DNA from: an uncultured Parabacteroides sp.
Lineage (GTDB): Bacteria > Bacteroidota > Bacteroidia > Bacteroidales > Tannerellaceae
Length of the DNA: 64,000 nt
Assembly: GCA_910577325.1 (NCBI GenBank)
Contig: CAJTMR010000001.1
Location: forward strand, 176,384 to 240,383
Reading direction: 5' to 3'
Shown: positions 47,863 to 57,503 of the stretch, one piece after another
Layout: each line of letters starts with the position of its first letter
Numbering within the stretch: the first letter of the stretch is position 1
The notes under the pieces: generated by a model
What the model saw: only the letters and a program-made list of their open reading frames with translations
What the model was told of the DNA's origin: nothing
Databases searched by the model: none
Program-made: the position numbers and the translations under genes

Positions 47863-49539
47863 ATGAAGAACAAGTTTGATTTTCAGCCCAAGTTGTTTTC
47901 AGTGCTGAAAAACTACTCCAAAGAAAAATTTATGACCGACCTGATGGCCGGTATTATTGTCGGGATCGTGGCATTGCCACTTGCTATCGCTTTCGGTATC
48001 GCTTCGGGGGTAAGCCCGGAAAAAGGGTTGATCACAGCGATTATCGGCGGGTTTATCGTATCGCTATTGGGCGGTAACAATGTGCAGATCGGCGGGCCGA
48101 CAGGTGCGTTTATCGTAATCGTATATGGCATTATCCAGAATTTCGGGATCGAAGGGCTGGCCATCGCCACCGTGGTCGCCGGTATTATCTTAGTGATCAT
48201 GGGGGCATTGAAATTAGGGACGGTTATCAAGTTTATCCCCTACCCGATTGTTGTCGGCTTTACCAGCGGTATCGCCCTGACGATTTTTACCACACAGATG
48301 AAAGACCTTTTCGGCTTGACGATGGACAAGGTTCCGGCAGATTTTATCTCCAAATGGGTGGCTTATTTCGAACATTTCGACACGATGAACGGTTGGTCGC
48401 TATTGATCGGGCTTGCCAGCATCGTCATTATTGCCGTCACTCCGAAATTTTCCAAGAAAATACCAGGCTCGCTGATTGCAATTATCTTGATGACAGTCGT
48501 TGTCTATGTCATGCGCTATCATTTGGGGATCACGGGGATCGAAACGATCGGCGACCGTTTCACCATCAATGCGTCCCTGCCCGGACCGGAAGCTATCAGC
48601 TTCAATATGGAAACGATCAACCTGTTGCTTCCTTCCGCTTTCACAATTGCGATGTTAGGAGCAATCGAATCGTTGCTTTCCGCCACCGTGGCAGACGGTG
48701 TGACGGGCGACAAGCATAACTCCAACACCGAACTGATCGCACAGGGGGCTGCCAATATCATCGTGCCGATCTTCGGCGGTATTCCCGTGACCGGAGCGAT
48801 TGCCCGTACAATGACCAATATCAACAACGGCGGACGTACTCCGGTGGCCGGTATCATCCATGCAGTCGTATTGCTGCTGATCCTGCTTTTCCTGGGACCA
48901 CTGACCAAACATATCCCGATGGCTTGCCTGGCAGGTGTGTTAATTATCGTTTCGTATAATATGAGCGAGTGGCGGACGTTCCGTTCGCTGATGAAAAATC
49001 CCAAAAGCGACGTATCGGTGCTGCTGGTAACATTTTTCCTGACCGTTATATTTGACCTGACGATCGCTATCGAGGTAGGGTTACTGATTGCCATGTTCCT
49101 CTTTATGAAACGTGTGGCCGAAACAACCCATGTATCGGTTGTGAAAGACGAGATCGACCTTTCCGACGAAGGGGAAATACACCATGACGAAGAGGTCCTT
49201 TCTTTGCCTAAAGGGGTGGAAGTATATGAAATCGACGGCCCGTTCTTTTTCGGGGTGGCGAGCAAGTTCGACGATATCATGCATAACATGGGTGACAAAC
49301 CTAAAATCCGGATTATCCGCATGCGTAAGGTCCCCTTTATGGACTCGACCGGATTGCATAACCTGGAGAACTTGTTCCGTCTGTCACAGGCCGAACATAT
49401 ACACATGATTCTATCGGGAGTGAACGAGCATGTACATCGCGTACTGGTCAAGTCGGGATTCGACAAAAAGATCGGAACGGAAAATATATGCAGCAATATA
49501 AACGAGGCTTTGGCAAAAGCGCGTGAAGCAATAAAATAA
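47863..49539 (+). CDS. SulP family inorganic anion transporter with STAS domain
   Basis: 558 residues. Inner-membrane transporter of the SLC26/SulP family (sulfate, bicarbonate or similar anions). The first 410 residues hold the transport core: LMAGIIVGIVALPLAIAFGIASG, the VQIGGPTGAFIVIV motif, IPYPIVVGFTSGIALTI and GGIPVTGAIARTMTNINNG. A cytoplasmic STAS domain follows (about 440-550) with VYEIDGPFFFGVASKFDD and RMRKVPFMDSTGLHNL. Full length. A single-gene unit with promoter and stem-loop; the substrate cannot be told from sequence. Confidence 0.94.
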   Translation: MKNKFDFQPKLFSVLKNYSKEKFMTDLMAGIIVGIVALPLAIAFGIASGVSPEKGLITAIIGGFIVSLLGGNNVQIGGPTGAFIVIVYGIIQNFGIEGLAIATVVAGIILVIMGALKLGTVIKFIPYPIVVGFTSGIALTIFTTQMKDLFGLTMDKVPADFISKWVAYFEHFDTMNGWSLLIGLASIVIIAVTPKFSKKIPGSLIAIILMTVVVYVMRYHLGITGIETIGDRFTINASLPGPEAISFNMETINLLLPSAFTIAMLGAIESLLSATVADGVTGDKHNSNTELIAQGAANIIVPIFGGIPVTGAIARTMTNINNGGRTPVAGIIHAVVLLLILLFLGPLTKHIPMACLAGVLIIVSYNMSEWRTFRSLMKNPKSDVSVLLVTFFLTVIFDLTIAIEVGLLIAMFLFMKRVAETTHVSVVKDEIDLSDEGEIHHDEEVLSLPKGVEVYEIDGPFFFGVASKFDDIMHNMGDKPKIRIIRMRKVPFMDSTGLHNLENLFRLSQAEHIHMILSGVNEHVHRVLVKSGFDKKIGTENICSNINEALAKAREAIK

Positions 49540-49567
49540 TCGCAAACCAAAGTAAAAGACGATACAG

Positions 49568-49602
49568 GGGAGGGAATACTTATTAAGTCGTATATCCCTC
49601 CC
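49568..49602 (+). terminator. Stem-loop downstream of the SulP gene
   Basis: GGGAGGGA (49568-49575) pairs perfectly with TCCCTCCC (49595-49602), 28 bp after the SulP stop, with a short T-rich tract following. It could also act for the small convergent ORF at 49676. Confidence 0.65.
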
Positions 49603-49675
49603 TTTATATCCTCTCAAGAAAAAAAACAGAGGGATTTTGAGATCCTCTATTATCTACTAATCCTATACGAATCAA

Positions 49676-49846
49676 TCACATAAATGCTATATGAAGAAAA
49701 CGGTCTTCTGATTTATATTTTTCTGTCTTTGTTTCAAACACACATTCTTTTGCAATTGTTTCCGCATCTTCAAAGCTAAATCCATCTTCCGGCTGACTCC
49801 AATACCAGAGTTGCGGCACATTTTCCTTGCCATTCGGTGATTCCAT
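49676..49846 (-). CDS. Small hypothetical protein, 56 residues
   Basis: ATG at 49846, stop at 49676. The sequence starts MESPNGKENVPQLWYWSQ, continues EDGFSFEDAETIAKEC and ends DRFLHIAFM. It is hydrophilic and acidic with several aromatics, has no signal or membrane segment, and its composition and codon use look like protein. It occupies the 417-bp gap between the SulP gene and the protease, on the opposite strand, with nothing else to explain that space. I do not recognise a family. Confidence 0.55.
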   Translation of the reverse strand: MESPNGKENVPQLWYWSQPEDGFSFEDAETIAKECVFETKTEKYKSEDRFLHIAFM

Positions 49847-49923
49847 TATTTTATATATTAATCAAACTTTATCCATAAGACAGAGAATATGAAAAAACCC
49901 CTATCCGATTCAGAAATAAATAT

Positions 49924-49931
49924 TACATTTG
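49924..49931 (+). promoter_or_regulatory. -7 promoter element TACATTTG of the protease gene
   Basis: Exact TAnnTTTG match, 25 bp upstream of the start codon at 49957. Confidence 0.5.
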
Positions 49932-49956
49932 CTAAATTACATCAAATGATAAATTT

Positions 49957-52515
49957 ATGAACAAGAAGATCCTACTTCCGTTACTGAGTTTATTCCTGTT
50001 ACTAATAGGAATAGCTTTTCCTGAATCAGCCCATGCACAAATCAGCGAAGGTGGAACACCCGCTTCCTTCAAGTATCAAAACACACTGAAAAGCGATCTG
50101 CCAACCATCCGGATTCCTGTCGATTTCAGCGTAGAAGATTTAAAAACAGTCGACAGATGGCAGGTTAGCCAAGGCGCACCATTGAAAGTATCCAAACTTA
50201 TCCCAACCAACCTAAACATTGATAATGCAGGAAACTGGATCACACTGCCCGGAGGCGAAAAAATATGGCAATTACGTTTACAAGCCAAAGATGCAATCGC
50301 ACTAATGCTTTATTATAAAGAGTTCTATATCCCGGAAGGAGGACGTTTATTTATTTACAATGCCGATAAATCGCATATAATAGGTGCTTTTACACATGCA
50401 AACTCCGTTACATCAAAATTTGCAACCGAGTTTGTTGCCGGAGACGATATCATTCTCGAATATGAAGCGGCAGCAAACGGTGAAAAACCGCGTATTCATA
50501 TTGATGAAGTAGGTTACGGATACAATCATTTATCTGTTTCCAATCCTTTAAGAAGTCCCGACTCCGAACTGTCAGGCCCTTGTATGGTAAACATAAACTG
50601 TGAAGAAGGAGACGAATGGCAAAACCAGAAAAAAGGAGTTTGTTGGATAGTGGAGAAAATCGGTGACTATGCTTTTATATGTACCGGTTCGTTAATAAAC
50701 AATACGGCCAAAGATAAAAAGCCTTATATCCTTTCGGCTTTTCATTGTACGGAAGATCTGACAAACAATGTATCGGCCAGTAAAGAAGACTACAATCAAT
50801 GGATGTTTTATTTTCATTTAGAACATACTGGATGCGACAATACATCTCCCATCCAGAGTTATAAAACAATACAAGGATGTTCACGAGTTGTTGCCATACC
50901 GGTAGAGAATGGTTCAGACGGTTTATTATTATTGCTAAACGAAAACATTCCGGAAAGCTATGACGTTTATTTCAACGGATGGGACCGAAGCAACAACATA
51001 AGTTTATCCGGAGTAGGAATCCACCATCCGGGAGGAGATTTAAAAAAAATCTCCACTTACGGAAATCATTTGCCTTCAAGCACTACCTGGCAAAACGCCA
51101 GCAGCAATGAAAAAGGAACTGCAAATGCACATTGGAATATTATATTCGACGAAACACCAAACGGGCACAGTGTTACGGAAGGAGGATCGTCCGGTTCACC
51201 TGTATTCAACCAAAACAAATTGATAATCGGAACTTTAAGTGGAGGAAATTCTTCTTGTGATAATCCGGAAGGCATAAATCTGTATGGTAAATTATTTTAT
51301 CACTGGGACAAATACAGCCAAGCCGATACCGGACGTATGGACAAATGGCTGGATCCCCTCGGATTGGGAGTCACTTCGCTTAACGGGATGTCACAATCAG
51401 GCAAAGAGTATAATACTTCACTAAAAACACCGACCGAAGTAAAAGCGACACTCCATTCTGACAATACTATAAAAATAAGCTGGAAAGAACCCATATATAA
51501 ACAAATTATCGGTTGGGGAAGCCAGGAAGCCGCTTATGTAATCGGACTGCAAGGTGAACCTTTCTACGCAGGGCAAAGATGGGAAGCAAAAGAACTGGAA
51601 GCAATCGATACTAAAACCATCATTTCCGTAAACTTCTTACCTGTGGCTGGTCCCAACTATTCCGTATACATCATGCAAGGCGACCGGAAATACGAACAGG
51701 ACGTAACTTCTTATGATCCGTATGAAATATGTTCAGTCCTTTTAAAAACTCCGTTCACAATCGATGCAAACGAAGATCTGATTGTTGCTCTTCATGTCAA
51801 AAAATACAATAACACAACTTATCCCGTTCATATAGATGAAGGACCGGCAATCGATCGAAAAGGTAATTTGATTTCCGAGAATGGTAAAACCTGGGAACTG
51901 TTGCCGAGCAATATTGATCATAACATCGTATTGTCTGCAACTGTCAGTTCCGAAGAAGGAAAGATAACTCGACTTCGGAATTTGGGTACAGACAATAAAC
52001 CGATTACAATCAAAAAATCGACACATTCTTTTGATATCCGGAAATCTCAATCAAGATCCTTAATTCAGGAAGGTAATGCAATCACCGCATTTCCGGAAAT
52101 TACCCGATATAATATATACAAAAACAATATCAAACTCGCGTCTGTGGCTCCTACCGAAAGAGAATATACGGATAAACAGACTACCGTTACTGACAACATA
52201 TATGGAGTATCGGCTCAATATGGTGTAGAAGAGAGCGATATTAAAGACATTATCCATGAAGCAAGCGTAGACATTGAAAACATTGCTCTTTCTAAAATAT
52301 CACTCACTCCTACCGTATTCAAAGAACAGATACGATTGACAAGTAATAAGCCGGTTGATTTACTGGAAGTATTCTCTACAGATGGCAAAAAAGTCATACA
52401 TCTGAAATATCCGGGAAATATCGTTCAGACCGGTTCCCTTCCTTCCGGCATTTATTTCTTCCGTATCCACGCAGACGGAAACATAAAGGTGATAAAAGGG
52501 AAAAAAATAAATTAA
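49957..52515 (+). CDS. Secreted trypsin-like serine protease with type IX sorting domain
   Basis: 852 residues: signal peptide (to about SAHAQ, residue 28), an N-terminal beta prodomain (about 30-185), then a chymotrypsin-fold protease related to lysyl endopeptidase. It has His in ILSAFHC (about 263), Asp in NGSDGLLLLL (about 319) and Ser in EGGSSGSPVF (about 411), plus disulfide-type Cys pairs. Two fibronectin/cleaved-adhesin-like beta domains follow. The last 75 residues (ISLTPTVFKEQIRLTS, VFSTDGKKV, LPSGIYFFRI) are a type A T9SS sorting domain, so it is exported by the type IX system and attached to the surface or released. Such enzymes cut after Lys or Arg; the exact specificity is not visible. 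Confidence 0.88.
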   Translation: MNKKILLPLLSLFLLLIGIAFPESAHAQISEGGTPASFKYQNTLKSDLPTIRIPVDFSVEDLKTVDRWQVSQGAPLKVSKLIPTNLNIDNAGNWITLPGGEKIWQLRLQAKDAIALMLYYKEFYIPEGGRLFIYNADKSHIIGAFTHANSVTSKFATEFVAGDDIILEYEAAANGEKPRIHIDEVGYGYNHLSVSNPLRSPDSELSGPCMVNINCEEGDEWQNQKKGVCWIVEKIGDYAFICTGSLINNTAKDKKPYILSAFHCTEDLTNNVSASKEDYNQWMFYFHLEHTGCDNTSPIQSYKTIQGCSRVVAIPVENGSDGLLLLLNENIPESYDVYFNGWDRSNNISLSGVGIHHPGGDLKKISTYGNHLPSSTTWQNASSNEKGTANAHWNIIFDETPNGHSVTEGGSSGSPVFNQNKLIIGTLSGGNSSCDNPEGINLYGKLFYHWDKYSQADTGRMDKWLDPLGLGVTSLNGMSQSGKEYNTSLKTPTEVKATLHSDNTIKISWKEPIYKQIIGWGSQEAAYVIGLQGEPFYAGQRWEAKELEAIDTKTIISVNFLPVAGPNYSVYIMQGDRKYEQDVTSYDPYEICSVLLKTPFTIDANEDLIVALHVKKYNNTTYPVHIDEGPAIDRKGNLISENGKTWELLPSNIDHNIVLSATVSSEEGKITRLRNLGTDNKPITIKKSTHSFDIRKSQSRSLIQEGNAITAFPEITRYNIYKNNIKLASVAPTEREYTDKQTTVTDNIYGVSAQYGVEESDIKDIIHEASVDIENIALSKISLTPTVFKEQIRLTSNKPVDLLEVFSTDGKKVIHLKYPGNIVQTGSLPSGIYFFRIHADGNIKVIKGKKIN

Positions 52516-52521
52516 AAATTT

Positions 52522-53301
52522 TCAAGCCGATACCGTCACGTCGAACCCTTCCCGACGTGCACGGTCGGCGATTGCTTCCAGTTCGTCTTTTGTTACCTTC
52601 TTCAGGTTCTTTACGGGTGTTTCGCGGTCGATTGTATAGATCATTACCTGCTTAGGCTTGATTTGCTTGAGAGCTTCCAGCCAGCCGGCAATCTCGTGCT
52701 CAGTCGTGTTCGTCACGCTTTCGCCATCCACCTCCCCTTTCAGGAACATGGTTTGGATAATCAGATTACCATTGAAACGGCAAAGTTGTTCCAACAACCG
52801 GTCGAAAGTAAAAACCGGGGAATTGGGGACATTCAACTGCACAATACGGCTGTCCGATACGGAATCGAGTTTCAATATATTATCTTCAATCTTATTCAAT
52901 GCCTGAAAAACATCCTCCTTATGGAGCATGGTCGAGTTCGAGAGCACGGCAATCTTGGCTTTCGGGAAAAAGCGGTTACGGGTCTTGATCGTATCATCGA
53001 TGATACCGGCAAATTCCGGGTGCATGGTAGGTTCGCCATTCCCTGCAAAAGTGATTACGTCGGGAGCGACACCCTCCGCCTGCATGGAAGACAATTTATC
53101 GATCAAAGCCTCCTTTACCTCCGCACGGGTCGGCAGTTTACTACGCGTACGACGTTCCGCATTCAGTCCACACTCGCAATAGATACAGTCGAACGAACAA
53201 AATTTTCCGTCCGTGGGAAGCAGATTCATACCCAAAGAAATACCTAACCGGCGACTACGTATGGGGCCGAATACTATTTTATCAAAAAGAATTGTTGACA
53301 T
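52522..53301 (-). CDS. Radical SAM protein (COG0731-like)
   Basis: 259 residues. Radical SAM motif C35-SFD-C39-IY-C42 with a further Cys (CECG), the TFAGNGEPTMHPEF motif and a DSVSDSRIVQLNVP segment; all fit the compact radical SAM group of COG0731. It is short, with no auxiliary cluster domain. The substrate is unknown; the nearest characterised relatives of this group modify tRNA. It converges with the protease gene, leaving only 6 bp between the stops. Confidence 0.85.
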   Translation of the reverse strand: MSTILFDKIVFGPIRSRRLGISLGMNLLPTDGKFCSFDCIYCECGLNAERRTRSKLPTRAEVKEALIDKLSSMQAEGVAPDVITFAGNGEPTMHPEFAGIIDDTIKTRNRFFPKAKIAVLSNSTMLHKEDVFQALNKIEDNILKLDSVSDSRIVQLNVPNSPVFTFDRLLEQLCRFNGNLIIQTMFLKGEVDGESVTNTTEHEIAGWLEALKQIKPKQVMIYTIDRETPVKNLKKVTKDELEAIADRARREGFDVTVSA

Positions 53302-53337
53302 AACGATTTATATTTGAATGCAAAACTACAAAAGTTA

Positions 53338-55365
53338 TCAGAATTTCCAGCGCAGTAACGTATATACATCTGCTTTGATATGTCCTTCGATCTCTTCCAG
53401 GTCGGTTCCGACCACATCGCGATCAGCATAATACGTACATCCGAATTTAGCGGAAAGAGAAAGTCGCTTCACAATATCCCACCGGAAAGAAAGCGCCAAC
53501 CGGACTCCTTTTCCATAAAAGGAGGGCATATTGAAAGCATACAATATATTCTTTTCATAAGAGGATATCCGAGTCTGATAATTATCCGTATGGAAGCCTG
53601 CCACATAAAAATCTGCCTGGACAGGGATATCAACCGGTTTCCAACCCACACTCTGGGCGATCATCCACCCCCTGCTCTTTTCGTTTGTTTCCGTATAACC
53701 AATGCCGTCTGCGGATGTCCGCAGCGAGACGGACGAAGAAACCGCATACAAGGCTTGCATACGCAAACGCTGTTGACGGTAAGGTCCTATATTTTCCTTT
53801 TGTTTATATTTATAACGGACGTAGACGGACAGGTTCCGGCTCGGCGTATAATCAAGCTGAAGCATACACTCCTTTCCTGTCGACGGCATATCCACTCCAT
53901 ATCTCAGCCAAGGAAAACGGAATATATCCGCATACGCGGACAACTTCCAGCGGGCAAAAGGCGTCCATTGCATTCCCATATACATTCCCTGTTCATTCCT
54001 GACAGCCGAGTTTTGTGAAAAAGCATTCCCGAAAAAAGCCTGGTAACGTTTATCATAATAACGATATAATAACAACAGGGAAAAATAGGAGACAGGCGTC
54101 AACTGCAAGGCATTCAAGGAAGCAACCGCTCCATTCCGGCTCAGGGCTGTTTCGCCGTAAAATTTGATCAACTTATTTTTCAACAGGTAATCCACACTGA
54201 CATTCCAATTCCGGTTACCGCGAAAATAGAAAAGGTTGTAAGGTTCCGGATCAGGCTGTATCGAATAGTTTCCGAAAGAATAAGAAAGAGCGGTCAAGCC
54301 GATACATAAATCGGAAGTTGCATATCGTATGTTCCCGCCATACGCCTGCATGGAAACCTTACGCATCTTATCCCTGTCTCGTACCAGACGATGCAAACCG
54401 TCCGTTTTGAACGAAGTAACGATCGTACTGTCCACACTTCCATCCAACTTCCGATACGAATAGAACAGGCTGATATCGAATTTCTTCCAGTTGGCGGTAG
54501 CCGCCGTTCCCCGAAAGAAGTTACTTTCATCGGTTGAAAAATGACGGCGGAATCCGTTCGTCCTTCTTTCCGCTTGCGAGACAAGGGTATTCCGGCCGGG
54601 AGAAAAATCATTGCTAATCACCAAGCCTTGCCCGAAAGATATTTTATAATCGCCTATGGCAAGACTTTTCAACCATTTATTCATATCTTTCAGAAAGAGG
54701 TGTACCGAATAGTAATCATATCCTTTATGATATTCATTCCAGAAAGGTTCTCCCGCATCTTTTTCTGCGACGAGACCGAACTGGATACGTTCATCGAATG
54801 CGTACGAATAACGAACGGAATGGTAAAACGGCTCTCCCAAATACTTCCGATTCGGATACCGTTGTAGTACGCTGTCAGGATATGAACAATAGCCTTTCTT
54901 TTGTTGAAAACATCTGTCATATCTGATTTGTAAACTATTAGTACCTTGTTTCAACAGATTTTTCACTGTAATAGGACGTTTATCAACTATTATTTCACCG
55001 ATATAAACAAATGGGACAAGCAGGGATATCGTCTCTGAATCGAACGCTTCTACATTTTTAAGTTCATAAAGGGTTAACATTTTTCCATAGCGCGAACGAT
55101 ATGCCAACAGTTCCCGTATCTGCAGATCGGATAGAAAAGGAAGACGTTTCAATTGTCCCTCCGTCACAGTATTGAGTTCGAAAGGGTGTTCGACAAGATA
55201 GGAAAGATCGGTATAGAGCGCTTCGATACGCTCTTCATCTTCCGTTTCCGAAGCCATTTCTTCTATATATTCCATCCACTTATCAACAGAATATAATGTC
55301 TGGCTTTTAAGTTGATAACTGCTTATTAACAGATATACCAACAGATTTATAAACATTCGTTTCAT
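53338..55365 (-). CDS. Helix-hairpin-helix plus outer-membrane barrel protein
   Basis: 675 residues with a signal peptide (to about LKSQT). An N-terminal helical part holds a ComEA-like helix-hairpin-helix (LNTVTEGQLKRLPFLSDLQIRELLAYR, about 60-95), then from about 140 a long stretch of alternating strands ending in a C-terminal Phe (VYTLLRWKF), typical of an outer-membrane beta-barrel. The combination is widespread in Bacteroidota without an assigned function. It is followed upstream by the PorV-like gene on the same strand with a 12-bp gap, suggesting one operon. Confidence 0.8.
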   Translation of the reverse strand: MKRMFINLLVYLLISSYQLKSQTLYSVDKWMEYIEEMASETEDEERIEALYTDLSYLVEHPFELNTVTEGQLKRLPFLSDLQIRELLAYRSRYGKMLTLYELKNVEAFDSETISLLVPFVYIGEIIVDKRPITVKNLLKQGTNSLQIRYDRCFQQKKGYCSYPDSVLQRYPNRKYLGEPFYHSVRYSYAFDERIQFGLVAEKDAGEPFWNEYHKGYDYYSVHLFLKDMNKWLKSLAIGDYKISFGQGLVISNDFSPGRNTLVSQAERRTNGFRRHFSTDESNFFRGTAATANWKKFDISLFYSYRKLDGSVDSTIVTSFKTDGLHRLVRDRDKMRKVSMQAYGGNIRYATSDLCIGLTALSYSFGNYSIQPDPEPYNLFYFRGNRNWNVSVDYLLKNKLIKFYGETALSRNGAVASLNALQLTPVSYFSLLLLYRYYDKRYQAFFGNAFSQNSAVRNEQGMYMGMQWTPFARWKLSAYADIFRFPWLRYGVDMPSTGKECMLQLDYTPSRNLSVYVRYKYKQKENIGPYRQQRLRMQALYAVSSSVSLRTSADGIGYTETNEKSRGWMIAQSVGWKPVDIPVQADFYVAGFHTDNYQTRISSYEKNILYAFNMPSFYGKGVRLALSFRWDIVKRLSLSAKFGCTYYADRDVVGTDLEEIEGHIKADVYTLLRWKF

Positions 55366-55377
55366 AGTTCGGTCCGA

Positions 55378-56184
55378 TTAAAAATAATAGTTTAGCCCCA
55401 GTCCGGTACTGACTCCCAAAACCGGATGATAAACAGTCGCGACATTGATAGTGAATTTTGCCAGACGATATCCTATACCCAAAGCGGGCAGGAGAGGAGT
55501 AGCTTGTATTCCCGCCCGTATATGAAAGTTATCAAACGGAGCATATTCAATTCCGGCACTTCCTGTCAATACATGGGCTTTATTGCTTTCGAATGTACCT
55601 ACTATCAACAGGTTGTTGATTACTTTCCATTGAAAACCTATTTGCACAGAATAGTCCGTAATATAGTTTATTCCAGTAGTATATTTTTGAACAACCACAG
55701 AAGGAAAATCCATTATCAACATTCCGATCAACAGGTTGTCAACGGGAGAAAACAGGATCCCGATGTCCGTAGACAACTGCTTCGGTACTTTTTCCAACAC
55801 CTCCGTCTGCAACATAGTGTACTGAAAGCTAATACCAATCCGCCATCGCTCATTCAATCGCTTTCCTACCGACAAACGGAAACATGTTTCTCTATATCCA
55901 TCATATCCGAAAGAGGAGATATTAACACCTGCCGATAACAACGAATTGGGATAAATAAAACCAATTCCCATCATTCCCAACTCTTTTAGACCATAACGGT
56001 TAAAATATTCAAAATTAACCATTTTACCCGTATGCAAAGCCACTAATGCCGGATTAAACAAAGCTGATTGCGTCACTCCGTTCCTCCCCATCCCTAAACT
56101 ACGCATATCAAGTACGCGCAGGTTATCAACAGCATGAATGTTGATAGAAACAAAAAGAACAATGAATAAATTTATTGATTTCAT
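55378..56184 (-). CDS. PorV/PorQ-like outer-membrane barrel protein
   Basis: 268 residues, signal peptide (to about NIHA), then a start typical of FadL/PorV-like barrels (VLDMRSLGMGRNGVTQSALFNPAL: the small-residue MGR motif and an NPA near the N-terminus) and regular amphipathic strands to a terminal Phe (GLGLNYYF). PorV and PorQ are type IX system barrels, but this protein is shorter than PorV, so I call only the fold. It is the first of two genes with the HhH-barrel gene; a TATCTTTG -7 motif lies 41 bp upstream. Confidence 0.7.
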   Translation of the reverse strand: MKSINLFIVLFVSINIHAVDNLRVLDMRSLGMGRNGVTQSALFNPALVALHTGKMVNFEYFNRYGLKELGMMGIGFIYPNSLLSAGVNISSFGYDGYRETCFRLSVGKRLNERWRIGISFQYTMLQTEVLEKVPKQLSTDIGILFSPVDNLLIGMLIMDFPSVVVQKYTTGINYITDYSVQIGFQWKVINNLLIVGTFESNKAHVLTGSAGIEYAPFDNFHIRAGIQATPLLPALGIGYRLAKFTINVATVYHPVLGVSTGLGLNYYF

Positions 56185-56224
56185 AGTAAGATTTGGTTTT
56201 GATCGATAATTGTTTGTTTTGCAA

Positions 56225-56232
56225 CAAAGATA
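56225..56232 (-). promoter_or_regulatory. -7 promoter element TATCTTTG of the barrel-protein operon
   Basis: Minus-strand TAnnTTTG match, 40 bp upstream of the start at 56184. Confidence 0.5.
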
Positions 56233-56361
56233 ATGATTTTCATGATGTTGACAAGATACTCACAACTTATTTACAATATATATCTTTTCTACCAACAAAT
56301 GGAACGATAAAACTTATTAGTCAAATTCTGTAAAACTGTCAGATGCTATTCGTAAATCAAC

Positions 56362-56369
56362 TACATTTG
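56362..56369 (+). promoter_or_regulatory. -7 promoter element TACATTTG of the DUF4294 gene
   Basis: Exact TAnnTTTG match only 6 bp before the start codon at 56376, so the transcript would be nearly leaderless. Possibly a chance match. Confidence 0.35.
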
Positions 56370-56375
56370 TGAGCT

Positions 56376-56981
56376 ATGTTAAGAAAAGGCTGGTATAAAA
56401 TATTGATAGTATTCATGTTGTGTACGATAGGAACCAAGGCACAAACTTTGAAGATCAATACCGTTCCCGAAGGAGTACAAAAAGCATATCTGGATGGAAA
56501 GGATACTGTGCCTGTTATTAATTTGCGGGAAATATTTATTTATCCCCCGATGAAATTCAAGAACAAACGTGAACAGGCCCGATACAATAAATTAGTCCGT
56601 GATGTGAAACGTACGTTACCGTATGCCAAAATGGTTTATGAAACATTGATCGAAACATACGAATATATAGAAACGCTTCCCGACGAAAAATCCCGTCAGG
56701 CACATTTGAAACGGATGGAGAAAGAACTTTTCCAGGAATACAAACCTCAGTTAAAAAAACTCACCTTCTCACAAGGAAAATTGCTTATCAAACTGATTGA
56801 CAGGGAATGCAATCAATCAAGCTATAACTTGTTGAAAGCCTATTTAGGCAGCTTCCGGGCAGGTTTCTGGAATATATTTGCCGGCATGTTCGGCGCCAGC
56901 CTGAAATCCGAATACGATCCCAAAGGAAAAGACGCCATGACGGAACAGGTGGTCGTACTTGTCGAAAACGGACTAATCTGA
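56376..56981 (+). CDS. DUF4294 domain-containing secreted protein
   Basis: 201 residues with a signal peptide (to about TKAQ, residue 23). The DUF4294 core is clear from INLREIFIYPPMKFKNKREQ, the TLPYAKMVYETLIETYEY helix and KLIDRECNQSSYNLLKAYLG. The family is conserved in Bacteroidota, is probably periplasmic and helical, and has no known activity. Its 3' end overlaps the convergent methyltransferase gene by 9 bp. Confidence 0.85.
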   Translation: MLRKGWYKILIVFMLCTIGTKAQTLKINTVPEGVQKAYLDGKDTVPVINLREIFIYPPMKFKNKREQARYNKLVRDVKRTLPYAKMVYETLIETYEYIETLPDEKSRQAHLKRMEKELFQEYKPQLKKLTFSQGKLLIKLIDRECNQSSYNLLKAYLGSFRAGFWNIFAGMFGASLKSEYDPKGKDAMTEQVVVLVENGLI

Positions 56982-57503
56982 CAATTGCTTAAAGAAATCC
57001 CAGATAATAATACCGGTAGTAACCGAAACATTCAAAGAATGCTTGGTCCCGTACTGCGGTATTTCAATACACATATCACAGTTATCAACGACACATTGTT
57101 GAACACCTTTCACTTCGTTCCCCATGATAACGGCATACTTTTTATTCTTGTCCAACAGCAACTTATCCAACATCGTACTACCTTCGGCCTGCTCAACGGC
57201 ACAGACAGTATATCCCTGTTTCTTCAGTTTATCAACAGCCTCCATCGTATCTTCGAAATACATCCAGTCTACAGTATCTTCCGCCCCCAAAGCCGTCTTA
57301 TGGATCTCGGCATGAGGCGGACAAGCAGTTATACCGCACAGATAAATACTTTCTACCCTGAAAGCATCAGACGTACGAAACACGGATCCTACATTGTTTA
57401 AGCTTCTTACATGATCGAGTACAACGACCAACGGAATTTTTTTACTATCTTTGAATGCTTCCGGAGTCAAACGGTTCAGTTCTGTTATCTTTAACTTACG
57501 CAT
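56973..57503 (-). CDS. TrmH/SpoU family RNA methyltransferase
   Basis: 176 residues from the ATG at 57503 (MRKLKITELNRL); an ATG 9 bp upstream gives MIAMRKL. SAM-dependent 2'-O-ribose methyltransferase with the trefoil-knot SPOUT motifs: motif 1 VRSLNNVGSVFRTSDAF, motif 2 YAVIMGNEVKGV and motif 3 IPQYGTKHSLNVSVTTGI. Acts on tRNA or rRNA as a dimer; there is no N-terminal L30e-like domain, so it is closer to the short TrmL/TrmH-like proteins. The target base cannot be told. Confidence 0.9.
   Translation of the reverse strand: MRKLKITELNRLTPEAFKDSKKIPLVVVLDHVRSLNNVGSVFRTSDAFRVESIYLCGITACPPHAEIHKTALGAEDTVDWMYFEDTMEAVDKLKKQGYTVCAVEQAEGSTMLDKLLLDKNKKYAVIMGNEVKGVQQCVVDNCDMCIEIPQYGTKHSLNVSVTTGIIIWDFFKQLSD

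Noticed and set aside
47678..47866. 62-codon plus frame before the SulP gene
   Set aside because: Overlaps the -7 promoter motif and the SulP start; reads as untranslated DNA.
48519..49550. 343-codon minus frame opposite the SulP gene
   Set aside because: Antisense shadow of a well supported SulP transporter.
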